Notes: generated by a model from the sequence alone, not told the origin. DNA of 64,000 nucleotides from Endozoicomonas sp. G2_2 (GCF_017744135.1 NZ_JAGHQU010000004.1:248001-312000), one strand, 5' to 3'; shown: positions 27,461-38,325, counted from the stretch's first letter. Numbers and translations: made by a program.

Positions 27461-28498
27461 ATGACGAAGCGTCAGCGCAATCTGGCGATCGGCGCGCTCG
27501 TGTTCGTATTCGTCTCGGTGTGGCTGCTCGGTTCCGTGCTCACGCCGTTTCTGATCGGCGCGGGTCTGGCCTATGTCTGTGATCCCATCGTCGATCGTCT
27601 CGAAAGGCTGCGTTTGTCCCGTACGGGCGGCGTCGTGGTCGTGTTCGCGGTGGTCGTCGTGGTGTTCACGCTGTTGCTGTTGCTGTTATTGCCGCAGCTG
27701 CAACAGCAGGCCAATACGCTGGTTCAGAACCTGCCGCGTTATGTGGACTGGATCCAGCGCGCCACGGCCCCCTATCTGGGCGGGCGCGCGCTGGATATCG
27801 AATCCATCAAGACGCTGATCGCCGAGAACTGGGGCACGGCCGGCGGTTTTGCCTCCTCGGTGGCCAAGCAGGCTTTTTCCTCGGGCACCGCGCTCATGGC
27901 GATCGCCATGAACGTGCTGCTGATTCCGGTGATCATGTTCTACCTGCTGCGCGACTGGGACCACATGGTGGCCTGGATCAAGTCGCAGCTGCCGCGTCGT
28001 TACGTCGGCACGATCACCGAACTCGCCGAGGAAACCGACCAGGTATTGGGCCAGTTCATCCGTGGCCAGCTTCTGGTGATGACCGTGCTCGGCTCGATTT
28101 ATATCGTCGGTCTGTGGCTGGCGGGCCTCGATCTGGCGCTGGTGATCGGTCTGGGCGCGGGGCTGGTGAGCTTCGTGCCTTATGTTGGCGTGATCAGCGG
28201 CTTGCTGGTATCGAGCATTGCGATGCTCGTACAGACCGGCGACCCGTTCCAGCTGGTCTGGGTTTTCATCGTCTTCGGTATCGGTCAGGTGCTCGAACAG
28301 GTGATTCTGCAGCCGCTGCTGCTGGGTGATGCCATCGGCCTGCATCCGGTGTGGGTCATTTTCGCGGTACTGGCCGGCGGTCAGATCCTGGGCTTCGTCG
28401 GTGTGCTCATTGCCTTGCCGGTGGCCGCGGCCGTGGCTGTGATCGTGCGCTACGGTGGTCGACAATGGCGCTCCAGCCGAGCCTATCTCGACCATTGA
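27461..28498 (+). CDS. AI-2E family transporter (PerM-like)
   Basis: A 345-residue polytopic inner-membrane protein of the PerM/YhhT/YdiK group. Paired N-terminal helices (AIGALVFVFVSVWLLGSVLTP and a second Val-rich helix at about 60-80) are followed by a soluble coiled region (LPQLQQQANTLVQNLP). The C-terminal helices contain the family block GLGAGLVSFVPYVGVISG. The transported substrate is unknown despite the family name. The perM-hda order opposite purM is a conserved gammaproteobacterial arrangement. Confidence 0.9.
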   Translation: MTKRQRNLAIGALVFVFVSVWLLGSVLTPFLIGAGLAYVCDPIVDRLERLRLSRTGGVVVVFAVVVVVFTLLLLLLLPQLQQQANTLVQNLPRYVDWIQRATAPYLGGRALDIESIKTLIAENWGTAGGFASSVAKQAFSSGTALMAIAMNVLLIPVIMFYLLRDWDHMVAWIKSQLPRRYVGTITELAEETDQVLGQFIRGQLLVMTVLGSIYIVGLWLAGLDLALVIGLGAGLVSFVPYVGVISGLLVSSIAMLVQTGDPFQLVWVFIVFGIGQVLEQVILQPLLLGDAIGLHPVWVIFAVLAGGQILGFVGVLIALPVAAAVAVIVRYGGRQWRSSRAYLDH

Positions 28499-28526
28499 TG
28501 TCTGTGTGTTCGACGAGGTCGCGATA

Positions 28527-29228
28527 ATGGCGACACAGCTCATTCTGGGGGTTCAGCTGCCGCAGAGCGCGACGCTCGACGCATTCGTGGGCGAAACGAA
28601 CGCGCCCGTACGCGCAGCCGTGACCCAGATTGCCGATGGCCGCAGCGAGCGCCTGTTCGTGCACGGCCCCGAAGCCAGCGGCAAGACGCATTTGCTCCAG
28701 GCGGTGTGTCGTGCAGCCGGCGATGCCGGCGATCGCAGTGTCTATGTGCCGCTGGATCAGGTCGCCGATCAAGCCGAGTCGCTACTGGCCGGGTTACAGG
28801 ATATGGACTGTGTCTGTATCGACGATGTAGCGGCGATCGCAGGCGACCGCGACGCTGAAATCGCGCTATTGAGTCTCACAGACGGACTGCGCGCGCGCGG
28901 CGGACGTTTGCTGGCAGCCGATCGACAGCCGCCGGCGGAACTGGGTCTGGCGCTACCCGATCTGGCCAGCCGACTGGTCTGGGGCGGGGTGATCGCGACC
29001 GCCGAACTCGATGATGCCGACAAGCATGCATTGCTCGTCGAGCGTGCCGCCCAGCGCGGTATGGAAATGCCCGATGCGACAGCCCGCTGGCTGCTACGGC
29101 ACGGCGAGCGCGACGTGCCGGCACTGATGCGCGCACTCGATACGCTCGACCATGCATCGCTTGCGGCCCACCGCCGTCTGACCATTCCCTTCGTCAAGCA
29201 GACGCTGGGCGCGGCCGCCGACGGCTGA
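28527..29228 (+). CDS. hda: DnaA regulatory inactivator Hda
   Basis: AAA+ protein that, with the DNA-loaded sliding clamp, stimulates ATP hydrolysis by DnaA to prevent re-initiation. It has 233 residues. The N-terminal clamp-binding motif is QLILG (residues 4-8). The P-loop is GPEASGKTH, with Walker B CVCIDDVAAI and an arginine-finger/sensor 2 region at RHGERDVPALMRALDTLD. The ATG at 28527 was chosen because it places the clamp motif at the extreme N-terminus; an upstream in-frame ATG at 28455 lies inside perM. Confidence 0.92.
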   Translation: MATQLILGVQLPQSATLDAFVGETNAPVRAAVTQIADGRSERLFVHGPEASGKTHLLQAVCRAAGDAGDRSVYVPLDQVADQAESLLAGLQDMDCVCIDDVAAIAGDRDAEIALLSLTDGLRARGGRLLAADRQPPAELGLALPDLASRLVWGGVIATAELDDADKHALLVERAAQRGMEMPDATARWLLRHGERDVPALMRALDTLDHASLAAHRRLTIPFVKQTLGAAADG

Positions 29229-29234
29229 AGACGC

Positions 29235-29254
29235 CGGCACGCCGCGGCGTGCCG
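29235..29254. terminator. GC hairpin between convergent genes
   Basis: A 20-nt palindrome, CGGCACGCC-GC-GGCGTGCCG, lies in the 38-bp gap between hda and the serine hydrolase. There is no T run, so it is at best a weak or Rho-assisted bidirectional terminator. Confidence 0.4.
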
Positions 29255-29266
29255 ACGCCCGTGACT

Positions 29267-30439
29267 TCAGCTCAGCGCTGAATACAGCGCCTCTTCGAAG
29301 TCGGTATAGACCGCGAACACCCGCGGCTCCACGAACGGCAGCGTCTGGGTATAGATCGCGCCGGTCACGCCGCTGGCCTGGTCGACCCAGAAATGGGTAT
29401 TGAACAGTCCGGCCCAGGCGCCGCTGCCTGCCGCCCGCATGCCGGGCGCCTGGCGGGTGTTGAGCAGCAGGCCGAAGCCCCATTTGAGCCCCGGCCCGCC
29501 ATGAAAGGCCGCGGTGGTCTGCGGTTCGGCGGTAGGGATGGTCTCGGGGAAATCGAGATCGCCGATCTGGTTGGTGAAAGCGGCACGTACGCTCTCGGCC
29601 GACAGAATCCGTTCGCCGTCGAGTTGGCCGTTGTTGAGCAGCATGCGCTGAAACGCCAGGTAGTCGCGCGGGGTGGCATACAGGCCGTGGCCGCCGGCCC
29701 ACCACTCGGGCTGCTGGGACCAGTCCACCTCGGTAGGCACCCACTGGCCGTCGTCGTCGCGGACATGGATCGGGGTCGAACGGGCCCGCTGGGCGTCGTC
29801 CATCAGGAACACGGTATTGTCCATACCCAAGGGCTGGAGCACGTTGTCGTGCAGGTAGCGGTCCAGCGATTCGCCGGCGGCGACTTCCACAACGCGGCCG
29901 AGCCAGTCGGTATTGATGCCGTATTCGAAGCGCGTGCCCGGGTCCGCGACCAGGGGCGCCTTGAAGGCCTCGTTGCTGCCGCTGAGCACGTTGGGGTTGC
30001 CGGTCGCTTCCTCCCAGCGCTTGAGGTCTTCGTTGAAGAACCAGTAACCGAGCCCGGCGGTATGCGTGATCAGCTGCCGGACCGTGGCCTTGCTCGCCGG
30101 CGGGCGCAGGATCGGCGCCTTGCCCTCGAAGCCGTCGAGCACCTGCAGATCGGCGAATTCGGGCAGCAGCTCCTCGACCGGCGTGTCGAGATCCAGATTG
30201 CCGCGCTCGACCTGCTGGAGCGCGCCGACGGTGGCGACCATCTTGGTCATCGAGGCGATTCGAAACATCGTGTCGGCGCTGATCGGCTCATTGCTGCCGA
30301 CAGCCTGCGGCCCGGCCGCGCCTTCATAGATCGGTCCGTTCTCGTCCGCGGCCAGGGCCACGACGTGCGGCACGTCGCCGGCGTCCACGGCCTGTTGCAG
30401 TACCCGGTCGATCGCTGTGGTGTCGTGTAGGGACGTCAT
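29267..30439 (-). CDS. Serine hydrolase, beta-lactamase/EstB family
   Basis: A 390-residue class C-type penicillin-binding fold esterase. The catalytic S-x-x-K is SMTK (Ser63, Lys66), and the Tyr motif is YGIN near residue 168. A C-terminal block GGPGLKWGFGLLLN precedes the usual third motif region, and there is no signal peptide. Cytoplasmic members such as EstB are esterases rather than beta-lactamases. The substrate is unknown; an ester or PHA oligomer would be speculation. Divergent from the FAD oxidase gene. Confidence 0.87.
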   Translation of the reverse strand: MTSLHDTTAIDRVLQQAVDAGDVPHVVALAADENGPIYEGAAGPQAVGSNEPISADTMFRIASMTKMVATVGALQQVERGNLDLDTPVEELLPEFADLQVLDGFEGKAPILRPPASKATVRQLITHTAGLGYWFFNEDLKRWEEATGNPNVLSGSNEAFKAPLVADPGTRFEYGINTDWLGRVVEVAAGESLDRYLHDNVLQPLGMDNTVFLMDDAQRARSTPIHVRDDDGQWVPTEVDWSQQPEWWAGGHGLYATPRDYLAFQRMLLNNGQLDGERILSAESVRAAFTNQIGDLDFPETIPTAEPQTTAAFHGGPGLKWGFGLLLNTRQAPGMRAAGSGAWAGLFNTHFWVDQASGVTGAIYTQTLPFVEPRVFAVYTDFEEALYSALS

Positions 30440-30660
30440 GTCGTTCTCCTCGTTGTTGTAATTGTCTTTATATCCGTCGCGCCTGGGGCGCGAAGCGCGG
30501 CGCGTTCGATCCGCCTTTGGTTTTTGTACACTCCGGAAAGCCCCGGCGGCTAGCGCGCCCGCCGGATGCGCGAACCGCAGCGCCCGAAAACGAAAAACAA
30601 CGATAACAAAATCGAAAATCGAGTCGGCGCCGCCGTGCGGCGGCCTCGGAGGAGAAGCGC

Positions 30661-32241
30661 TTGAACAAGACCCGCAACCCCATGGGCTGGGGCTATAGCG
30701 AAGACGCGATCGATCGCGCCGAGCTGCGGCCGATTCTGGACGTCATGGCACCGCTGCTCGGTGGTGCCCCTGCCGAGGCGCGCCCGTCGCCGAAGCCGTC
30801 CGACGTCAGATTGGCCACGCCGGCGATCGAACCACCGGCCTCGCTGGCGGCGTTCGTGTCCACCAATCATGAAACCCGCCTGCTGCACGCCGCGGGGCGC
30901 AGTTTTCGCGATCTCGCCAACCTGCGCGCCGGCGCGGCGTTACCCGCACCGGCCGCGGTAGCCACGCCGCGCAGCACGGACGAACTCGCGGATACGCTGG
31001 CCTGGGCATCCGATCGCGGACTGGCCGCGATCCCTTTCGGCGGCGGCTCCAGCGTGGTCGGCGGCATCAATCCCGAAGATATGGATGACTGGCCAGGCGC
31101 GGTGACGATCGATCTTCAAGGTCTCGATCAGGTCATCGAAATCAACGAGCGCGATCGCGTGGTTCATGCCCAGGCCGGCATTCTCGGCCCCGCGCTGGAG
31201 GACGCACTCGTGGGTACAGGGCTGGCCGTACGCCATTACCCGCAGTCGTATTTTCATTCCACGCTCGGCGGCTGGGTCGCCACCCGCGGGGCAGGGCATT
31301 TCTCCACCCTGCGGGCCAAGATCGAGGATCGCGTACAGGCCTTGTCGGTGATGCTGCCCGACGGGCGCACGGCTACGACGCGTGCCCTGCCGGCCTCGAG
31401 CATCGGGCCCGACCCGAACCGGCTCTGGTGCGGCAGCGAAGGCGCGCTGGGCGTGATCACCGATGTGCGCCTGCGTCTGGTCGCGAATCCGGCGCACAAG
31501 CTGTCGGCTGCGATCGGTTTCGACGATTTCGAGAGTGCGCTGGAAGCCACCCGCGCGATCGCCCAGGCCGAGATCTGGCCGGCCCAGATGCGCGTGCTAG
31601 ACCCCTTCGAGCATATGGTCTCTACCGCGCTGGCCGGCAGCGCAGGCGAGGGCGCGCTGATGATTCTCGGCTTCGAGGGTGAGTACGACGTGTCCCACGC
31701 GCGTGATGCCGCGGTCGACATCGCGCGCGCTCATGGCGGCACCCCGCGGGCGTCGGGCGACCAGGGCGCGGGCAACTGGCGCGACGCCTTCTTTCGCCAG
31801 CCCTACCTGCGCGACGCGCTGCTGGATCACGCCGTGATCGTCGACACCTTCGAGACTGCCTTGCCCTGGTCCGCGGTGCCGGCGTTCTATCACAGCGTCA
31901 TGGAAGCGACCGGCGATGCCCTGGAAGACGTCTGCGGGCACGGCGGCGTGGCCTGCCGCGTCACCCATGCCTACCCCGACGGCGTGGCGCTGTATTTCTC
32001 GTTCTACGCCCCCGGCGAACACGCCGCGCTACTGACTCAGTGGCAGCAACTCAAGGCCGCGGTGTCGGAAGCGGTCGTCGACGGCGGCGGCACGATGAGC
32101 CATCACCACGCCATGGGGCGCGATCATCGTGACCATGCGCGCACCGAAATACCGGCCGCCTTTCGCAGTGCGATTCGCGGCGCCAAGTCAGCGCTCGATC
32201 CGAGCGGCATGCTCAATCCCGGGCTCTGGTTCGACGATTGA
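30661..32241 (+). CDS. FAD-linked oxidase (VAO family, alkyl-DHAP synthase-like)
   Basis: A 526-residue flavoenzyme. The PCMH FAD-binding domain contains AIPFGGGSSVVGGI (about residues 120-135) and the SYFHSTLGGWVATRGAGHFSTLRAKIEDRV segment. A C-terminal oxidase cap carries SHHHAMGRDH and the terminal ALDPSGMLNPG typical of the family. Overall it is closest to alkyldihydroxyacetonephosphate synthase-type oxidases, but bacterial members may act on hydroxy acids. The start is TTG, supported by GGAGGAG about 6-9 bp upstream; the ATG at 30682 is less well placed. Confidence 0.87.
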   Translation: MNKTRNPMGWGYSEDAIDRAELRPILDVMAPLLGGAPAEARPSPKPSDVRLATPAIEPPASLAAFVSTNHETRLLHAAGRSFRDLANLRAGAALPAPAAVATPRSTDELADTLAWASDRGLAAIPFGGGSSVVGGINPEDMDDWPGAVTIDLQGLDQVIEINERDRVVHAQAGILGPALEDALVGTGLAVRHYPQSYFHSTLGGWVATRGAGHFSTLRAKIEDRVQALSVMLPDGRTATTRALPASSIGPDPNRLWCGSEGALGVITDVRLRLVANPAHKLSAAIGFDDFESALEATRAIAQAEIWPAQMRVLDPFEHMVSTALAGSAGEGALMILGFEGEYDVSHARDAAVDIARAHGGTPRASGDQGAGNWRDAFFRQPYLRDALLDHAVIVDTFETALPWSAVPAFYHSVMEATGDALEDVCGHGGVACRVTHAYPDGVALYFSFYAPGEHAALLTQWQQLKAAVSEAVVDGGGTMSHHHAMGRDHRDHARTEIPAAFRSAIRGAKSALDPSGMLNPGLWFDD

Positions 32242-32251
32242 CGCGGCGCGG

Positions 32252-32622
32252 TCAGTCGGTGGGGGGCGTGTCCGTTTCGGCGCCGGCCTCGCGCTCGCGG
32301 GCATCCCACTTCGCGAACACGACCGTGCCCACGAACATCGCGATACTGCCGGCAAGACAGATATCGACGGCCAGCGTGCCGGCGCCGGCGATGTATTCGA
32401 CCATCGCATAGGCCATGTAGAACAGCGCGGCCATCGAGGCCCAGGCTGCGGTGTATACACGGGCCCGGCAGAGCCCGTTGAGCGACGCGAGCAGCGGCAG
32501 GCTGAATACGACCGCCAGAATGAGTCGCGCGCCGGTATCCGTGCCGGCCAGCAGGAACAGGCTGGCGATCAGCGCCAGATTGCCGGCAACGGCGAGGCCG
32601 AGTGCATAGCGAGACCAGCGCA

Positions 32623-32623
<1 letters not shown>
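32252..32623 (-). CDS. DUF2069 inner-membrane protein
   Basis: A 123-residue protein with four hydrophobic segments (ALGLAVAGNLALIASLFLL; LILAVVFSLPLLASL; AAWASMAALFYMAYAMVEYI; LAGSIAMFVGTVVF) and an acidic C-terminus, matching DUF2069. Function unknown. The ATG overlaps the wrbA stop by one base (TGATG), the usual wrbA-DUF2069 linkage. Confidence 0.82.
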
Positions 32624-33646
<1,023 letters not shown>

Positions 33647-33724
33647 GGCAGCGGACAAGTGTGAACCGGCGGCATATCCTGCGGCCCGGACCACGCGGAC
33701 GCAATCGTCGAACGGATTTCTTCG

Positions 33725-34375
33725 CTAGCGCGCGTACCAGCGCGTCTGCAGCGCGGTGGCCACGCGCGAGGGATACCAGTACTGGCCCAGACTGCCGTTG
33801 TAGCGCGCCAGGGCACGGGTGAGGTCGCCGTTTTCGCGGTCGAGATAGTGCGCCAGGATCGTGCAGCCATATCGCAGGTTGGTACGCATGTCGAAGAGAT
33901 TGTCGTCGGGGCGGCCGATCTCGTCGATCCAGAACGGCATCACCTGCATCAGCCCCATGGCGCCGGCAGAGGACACGGCAAAGCGCTTGAATGCGGATTC
34001 CACCTGAATCAGCGATAGCACGATCTGCGGGTCGAGCCCGGCACGGGTCGCTTCGGCGTGCACCGTCTTGAGCAGCGCCATGCGCCGGCCCACGTCCGGC
34101 ACCTGTCGCGCCAGCCGGGTGGACATGTCCATGAGCCAGACTTCCGCCTCGAAGCGATTCGAAAACGTGGCGGATTCCTGGACGGCCGCCACCAGCGCGC
34201 GGCGCAGCGCGGGATCGACGGTCGCAGGCTGCGCGGCCGCGGCATGGGCCTGCACGCCGGTACCCGCGGCAACGCCCAGCGCTACAAGCAGGCAAAAGCC
34301 GTGTGCAAGGCGCCGAAAAGCCGCGCGCCGTTTTGAAGCCTTGATGAACAAATTCTGTCGCCCCCGAAACCCCAT
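33725..34375 (-). CDS. Lytic transglycosylase (SLT domain)
   Basis: Exported murein-degrading enzyme, 216 residues. A basic N-region, then hydrophobic FCLLVALGVAAGTGVQAHA, forms the signal sequence. The SLT domain contains the catalytic Glu in LIQVESAFKRFAVSSAGAMGLMQVMP, then NLRYGCTILAHYLD and ARYNGSLGQYWYP. It resembles small soluble lytic transglycosylases found near proS. The start is uncertain because no clear Shine-Dalgarno precedes 34375. Confidence 0.87.
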   Translation of the reverse strand: MGFRGRQNLFIKASKRRAAFRRLAHGFCLLVALGVAAGTGVQAHAAAAQPATVDPALRRALVAAVQESATFSNRFEAEVWLMDMSTRLARQVPDVGRRMALLKTVHAEATRAGLDPQIVLSLIQVESAFKRFAVSSAGAMGLMQVMPFWIDEIGRPDDNLFDMRTNLRYGCTILAHYLDRENGDLTRALARYNGSLGQYWYPSRVATALQTRWYAR

Positions 34376-34496
34376 CTGAGCCGACGGCCCGGCGACCGTC
34401 AAGCGTTCAGACACCGTGCCCCGCGTGGCCACGGCGTATCGACAATATCGGCCGCGGGCCGCGAAGGCTTAGCCCGCAGGCCTCACGGGCGGCGCG

Positions 34497-36200
34497 CTAG
34501 CCCTGCGCGAGTTTCTGACGCAGGGCCTCGAAGCTGAACTCGATCTGGCTGTTCTCGCTGTCGCGGCGGCCCTTGTATTCCAGCGTGCCGGCCTCGATGC
34601 CGCGATCGGAAACCACCACGCGATGCGGGATGCCGATCAGCTCGGCATCGGCGAACATCGGGCCGGGGCGCAGGCCGCGGTCGTCGTAGGCCACGTCGAT
34701 ACCGGCCTCGCGGCATTCGGTATAGAGTTTTTCGCAGGCCTCGCGCACGGCCGCGGACTTGTCGGCCTTGATCGGGATGATCACCAGCTCGAACGGCGCG
34801 ATCGCGGTCGGCCAGCAGATGCCGGCGTCGTCGTAGCACTGTTCGATGGCCGCCGCGACGATGCGCGACACGCCGAAGCCGTAGCAGCCCATCTGCGGCG
34901 TCACCGCCTTGCCGTTCTCGTCGAGCACGGTCAGATCGAGTGCGGTGCTGTACTTGTCGCCGAGCTGGAAGACGTGGCCGACCTCGATGCCGCGCAAAAT
35001 CGAAAGCGGCGAGCCGTCCGGGCTGGGGTCGCCGGCGACGACGTTGCGCAGATCGGCGAACTCGGGCTCGACGGCGTCGCGGCCCCAGTTGAAGTTCACG
35101 AAATGGGCACCGTCGTAGTTGGCGCCCACGGCCATGTTGGCGGCGTTCTGTACGGCATAGTCCGCGATCACGCGGATATTGACGTTGACCGGGCCGAGCG
35201 AACCGGGCCCAGCGCCGAAGTGTTCGCGGATGACGTTTTCCTCGGCGAACTGCAACGGCGTGGCGATGCCGTCGATGGCCTCGGCCTTGATGTCGTTGAG
35301 CGTGTGGTCACCACGCAGCACCATCAGCACCGGCTTGTTGTCGTCGCCCATCACCACGATCGCCTTGGCGGTGGTCTCGACCGGCAGATCGAGCGATTTG
35401 CACAGGTCGGCAATGGTGGCCACGCCGGGGGTTTCCACCTTGCGCAGCTCGCCGGACGGGGCGGGGCGCTCGCCGTCGCCCGCCGTGGTGATCGCGGCTT
35501 CGATGTTGGCGGCATAGCGGCCGTCTTCCGAGACCGCGAGTTCGTCTTCACCGGCGTGGGCAAGGACGTGGAACTCTTCGGATTTGGCGCCGCCGATGGC
35601 GCCCGAGTCGGCGGCCACGACGCGATAATCCAGGCCGATGCGGTCCAGAATCGCCGTGTAGGCGGCGCGCATGGCGTGATATTCACGATCCAGATCCGCG
35701 TCATCCATGTGGAAGGAGTAGGCATCCTTCATGATGAACTCGCGTGCGCGCATCAGGCCGAAGCGCGGCCGGATCTCGTCGCGGAACTTGGTCTGGATCT
35801 GATAGTAGTTCACCGGCAGCTGCTTGTAGCTGGACAGGTCGCGCTTGGCGTAGTCGGTGATCACTTCCTCGTGCGTGGGCCCGAAACAGTATTCGCGGCC
35901 GAGGCGGTCGTTCATGCGCAGCATAAGGTCGCCCATGGCGTCCCAGCGACCGGACTGCTGCCAGAGCTCGGCCGGCTGCACGGCGGGCATGAGCACTTCC
36001 AGCGCGCCGGCGGCGTCCATTTCCTGGCGAATGATGTGTTCGACCTTGCGCAGCACGCGCATCCCCAGCGGCGCCCAGGTGTAGAGCCCGGCGCCCAGCT
36101 TGCGGATCATCCCGGCACGCAGCATCAGCTGGTGCGACACGATCTCGGCATCGGCCGGGGTTTCCTTGGTGGTGGACAGCGCGAAGGCGGATAGACGCAT
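34497..36200 (-). CDS. proS: Proline-tRNA ligase
   Basis: Class II synthetase, bacterial type with an editing (YbaK-like) insertion, 567 residues. Motif 1 is around [11 protein letters not shown]. Motif 2 lies at [27 protein letters not shown]. The editing domain runs from about residue 225 to 400 ([26 protein letters not shown]). Motif 3 is [14 protein letters not shown]. It stands between the transglycosylase gene and a terminator, and so is probably monocistronic. Confidence 0.97.
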   Translation of the reverse strand: MRLSAFALSTTKETPADAEIVSHQLMLRAGMIRKLGAGLYTWAPLGMRVLRKVEHIIRQEMDAAGALEVLMPAVQPAELWQQSGRWDAMGDLMLRMNDRLGREYCFGPTHEEVITDYAKRDLSSYKQLPVNYYQIQTKFRDEIRPRFGLMRAREFIMKDAYSFHMDDADLDREYHAMRAAYTAILDRIGLDYRVVAADSGAIGGAKSEEFHVLAHAGEDELAVSEDGRYAANIEAAITTAGDGERPAPSGELRKVETPGVATIADLCKSLDLPVETTAKAIVVMGDDNKPVLMVLRGDHTLNDIKAEAIDGIATPLQFAEENVIREHFGAGPGSLGPVNVNIRVIADYAVQNAANMAVGANYDGAHFVNFNWGRDAVEPEFADLRNVVAGDPSPDGSPLSILRGIEVGHVFQLGDKYSTALDLTVLDENGKAVTPQMGCYGFGVSRIVAAAIEQCYDDAGICWPTAIAPFELVIIPIKADKSAAVREACEKLYTECREAGIDVAYDDRGLRPGPMFADAELIGIPHRVVVSDRGIEAGTLEYKGRRDSENSQIEFSFEALRQKLAQG

Positions 36201-36246
36201 GGGCTAGGCCGGTTGAGCGGGTGAACGGATCAGGCCGCGATTCTAC

Positions 36247-36279
36247 AAAAAAGAAAAGGCCCCGGCCGAGAAGACCGGC
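36247..36279 (-). terminator. Terminator after the JAMM protease gene
   Basis: Read on the minus strand, a 6-bp GC stem (CCGGTC / GGCCGG, one G-U pair) with a 5-nt loop is followed by GGCC and a T-rich tract, TTTTCTTTTTT. It separates the CDF-JAMM genes from proS. Confidence 0.6.
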
Positions 36280-36297
36280 GCTGCGATGTGCGTGCGC

Positions 36298-36708
36298 TCA
36301 ATCCATGACCGTGAGCACGCGTTCGGCCATTTCGCCATCGGCGCGCTGCCAGGCGCGCATCTCGAGTACGCCCTTGATGTTGAGAGAAATGATCAGATAG
36401 AGCGCGTCGGGATAGCCAAGCCCTTCGAGATCGTGGATCGATGGTTCGGGCGGTGCGCTGGGATGCGAGTGATAGATCGCGAACAGGGTTTCGCCGTTCT
36501 CGCGCATGGTCTTCATCGCGGCGATCTGGTCGCGCGGGTCCATTTCGAAGCGACGGGCCGGGTCGGCGGCGACATTCGTCACCGGATAGATCTCGCAGGG
36601 TTCGCCGTCGCGCGCACCGAGAAATCCGCAGACTTCCAAGTCTGGCTGTTTCTGTGCTTCGAACAGCAGCCGGGTGGCCAGCGGCCGACTCATCTTCAAA
36701 GGTGTCAC
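36298..36708 (-). CDS. JAB/MPN-domain metalloprotease (M67 family)
   Basis: A small JAMM metallopeptidase, 136 residues from the GTG at 36708. The zinc motif is complete: upstream Glu in LEVCGFLGA, then HSHPSAPPEPSIHD (H-x-H, Ser, Asp). Bacterial stand-alone members process sulfur-carrier proteins (ThiS/MoaD-like, CysO) by cutting after the C-terminal Gly-Gly. No ThiS-like gene is adjacent. GGGAG lies 8 nt before the GTG; ATGs at 36747 or 36693 are possible alternatives. Confidence 0.82.
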   Translation of the reverse strand: MTPLKMSRPLATRLLFEAQKQPDLEVCGFLGARDGEPCEIYPVTNVAADPARRFEMDPRDQIAAMKTMRENGETLFAIYHSHPSAPPEPSIHDLEGLGYPDALYLIISLNIKGVLEMRAWQRADGEMAERVLTVMD

Positions 36709-36785
36709 GCCTGTTGCTCCCGCCCTCGAAAAATCGACGCGCATCATAGCGTCCGAAGCGGCCGGCGACGAGCGCCGTGGTGCAG

Positions 36786-37772
36786 TCAGGCGCCCGGTAT
36801 GTGCATCTGCGCGGCGCAGCGCCGGGCGTCGACCGGCACGAGTTCGAAGTCCAGCAGCCGCCAGTCGAGGCGTTCGATCTCCTCCCGTGTCTGCGCCAGG
36901 CGATCCAGCAGGGCGGCGGTGTCCGCCTGGGGGCACACGAAAGCCATGCCGGTCAGTCGCCGGCCTTCCTCGCGCAGCCGTACCCGCGCGTCGGCCACCC
37001 AGTCGAGCGCCACCAGATGGCTGTGGATCCTGGCGCCCAGCGGGTCCACGGCGCCGGTATCGAGCCGGCGCGGTACTTCGTCGATGAGATCGCAGACCGC
37101 AGTGCGGGTATGTCGCGCGCCGTAGCGCAAAATATCGGCGCCAATGACGAGCGTGGCGACCCAGTCGACCCACCATAGCCCGAGGCCGATGCCGAGTACC
37201 CCGACGATGGCCGCAGTCCCGGCCAGCCAGTTGGCTCGCCCCATCGTGGCGTCTGCGTACAGCCCCTTGTCGTGCAGGGCGATCGCCAGGCGTTGCCGCG
37301 CGCCGCCGGTGATCATCGGCACGGCGATGCTGTAGGCCAGGGCGGCGATCACGAGCCAGCCGTGCCATTGCGCGAACGGGCTGGCCCAGAGTGTGGCCAG
37401 CGCGGACGTGCGAGCGGTGACGAGCCCATGCAGGCCGGTGTAGCACAGGAAGACGCCCATCGCGCCGAGCGCGAGTGCGCCGGCGAGAAAGGCGATGGTG
37501 CCGGCACGGTAGAAGCCGTAGGGAAAGCGTGGCCGAGGCGCGCGTTGCTCTACCCGACACGCGACCAGAAAGGCCACCGGGGGCAGCAACGCCCAAAGGC
37601 TCTTGAGCCATACCGCCGTAAGTGCCTGGGTGCCGCCGAGCGCGAGATACAGCGCGCCCGCAACACTCATACGCAGGCCGAGCGTGAGCCATTCCAGGCG
37701 CTGCGCGTCGCGGAGCGCGAGCCGCTTGTCCTCGGGCAGGGCGTCGGGGTTGCGCGGCTTGAGATGGGTCAT
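36786..37772 (-). CDS. Cation-diffusion-facilitator-like membrane protein
   Basis: A 328-residue protein with about six hydrophobic segments and a cytoplasmic C-terminal domain of CDF layout. The stretch RPRFPYGFYRAGTI matches the loop between helices 2 and 3 of CDF exporters. LHDKGLYADATMGRANWLAG, in the fifth-helix region, keeps a His and an Asp. The usual Asp/His metal ligands of helix 2 are not seen in its counterpart (LTAVWLKSLWALLPP). It may be an atypical or non-transporting member. Adjacent to the JAMM gene on the same strand. Confidence 0.75.
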   Translation of the reverse strand: MTHLKPRNPDALPEDKRLALRDAQRLEWLTLGLRMSVAGALYLALGGTQALTAVWLKSLWALLPPVAFLVACRVEQRAPRPRFPYGFYRAGTIAFLAGALALGAMGVFLCYTGLHGLVTARTSALATLWASPFAQWHGWLVIAALAYSIAVPMITGGARQRLAIALHDKGLYADATMGRANWLAGTAAIVGVLGIGLGLWWVDWVATLVIGADILRYGARHTRTAVCDLIDEVPRRLDTGAVDPLGARIHSHLVALDWVADARVRLREEGRRLTGMAFVCPQADTAALLDRLAQTREEIERLDWRLLDFELVPVDARRCAAQMHIPGA

Positions 37773-37794
37773 GCCGGCGGCCGCGGGCCCGCGG

Positions 37795-38325
37795 CTAGGG
37801 GTAGATATGGATACGCGTGCCGTCGGAGACGCGATCCCATATCTCGTTGATCGCTTCGTTGGATACGGCGATACAGCCGTTGGTCCAGTCGCCTTCGCGT
37901 TCGCGATCGTCATAGTCCGGCTGGCCGTGGATCATGATCAGATCGCCGGGGTCGACGCCGCGCGCCTCGGCCTGGGCGCGGTCCTGCTCGTTCGGATACG
38001 ACACGTGGATGGATCGATGAAAAATGCTGTCCGGATTACGCCAGTCGAGCCGGTAAAGGCCTTCCGGGGTGCGGTTGTCGCCGCGCTGGCGCTTGGTGCC
38101 GATCGGGTTCTTGCCGAGCGCGATGGGGAACTGATCGACCATCTCACCATCGGCATACAGATACAGCACGCGATTGGCCTTCATCACCACGACCAGATCC
38201 ACCGGCGCCTGGCTGCCGTCGTCATGGACATCCTGTGCGACCCCGGTGGCGGACACCGCGAGCAGGAGTGCGCCGACCAGACCGAGGACAAGCGGGCGAC
38301 GTGGACAAAGGGCTTTCAAGCGCAT
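37795..38325 (-). CDS. L,D-transpeptidase (YkuD domain)
   Basis: Exported enzyme that forms 3-3 peptidoglycan cross-links or attaches lipoproteins to murein. The 176-residue precursor has a signal peptide (LVLGLVGALLLAVSATGVAQ). The YkuD domain begins at VDLVVVMKANRVLYLY. The catalytic block is IMIHGQPD...TNGCIAVSN with the Cys nucleophile, and it ends with a short IHIYP tail. The start at 38325 gives the signal peptide directly. Confidence 0.92.
   Translation of the reverse strand: MRLKALCPRRPLVLGLVGALLLAVSATGVAQDVHDDGSQAPVDLVVVMKANRVLYLYADGEMVDQFPIALGKNPIGTKRQRGDNRTPEGLYRLDWRNPDSIFHRSIHVSYPNEQDRAQAEARGVDPGDLIMIHGQPDYDDREREGDWTNGCIAVSNEAINEIWDRVSDGTRIHIYP

Noticed and set aside
27093-27464. 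Possible 123-codon gene between purM and perM
   Set aside because: Low-quality composition, no ribosome-binding site, no recognisable domain, and not the DUF2066 gene expected at this place in some relatives.
30440-30660. Small gene in the gap before the FAD oxidase
   Set aside because: Frames are short with biased composition; the A-rich stretch looks like divergent promoter DNA.
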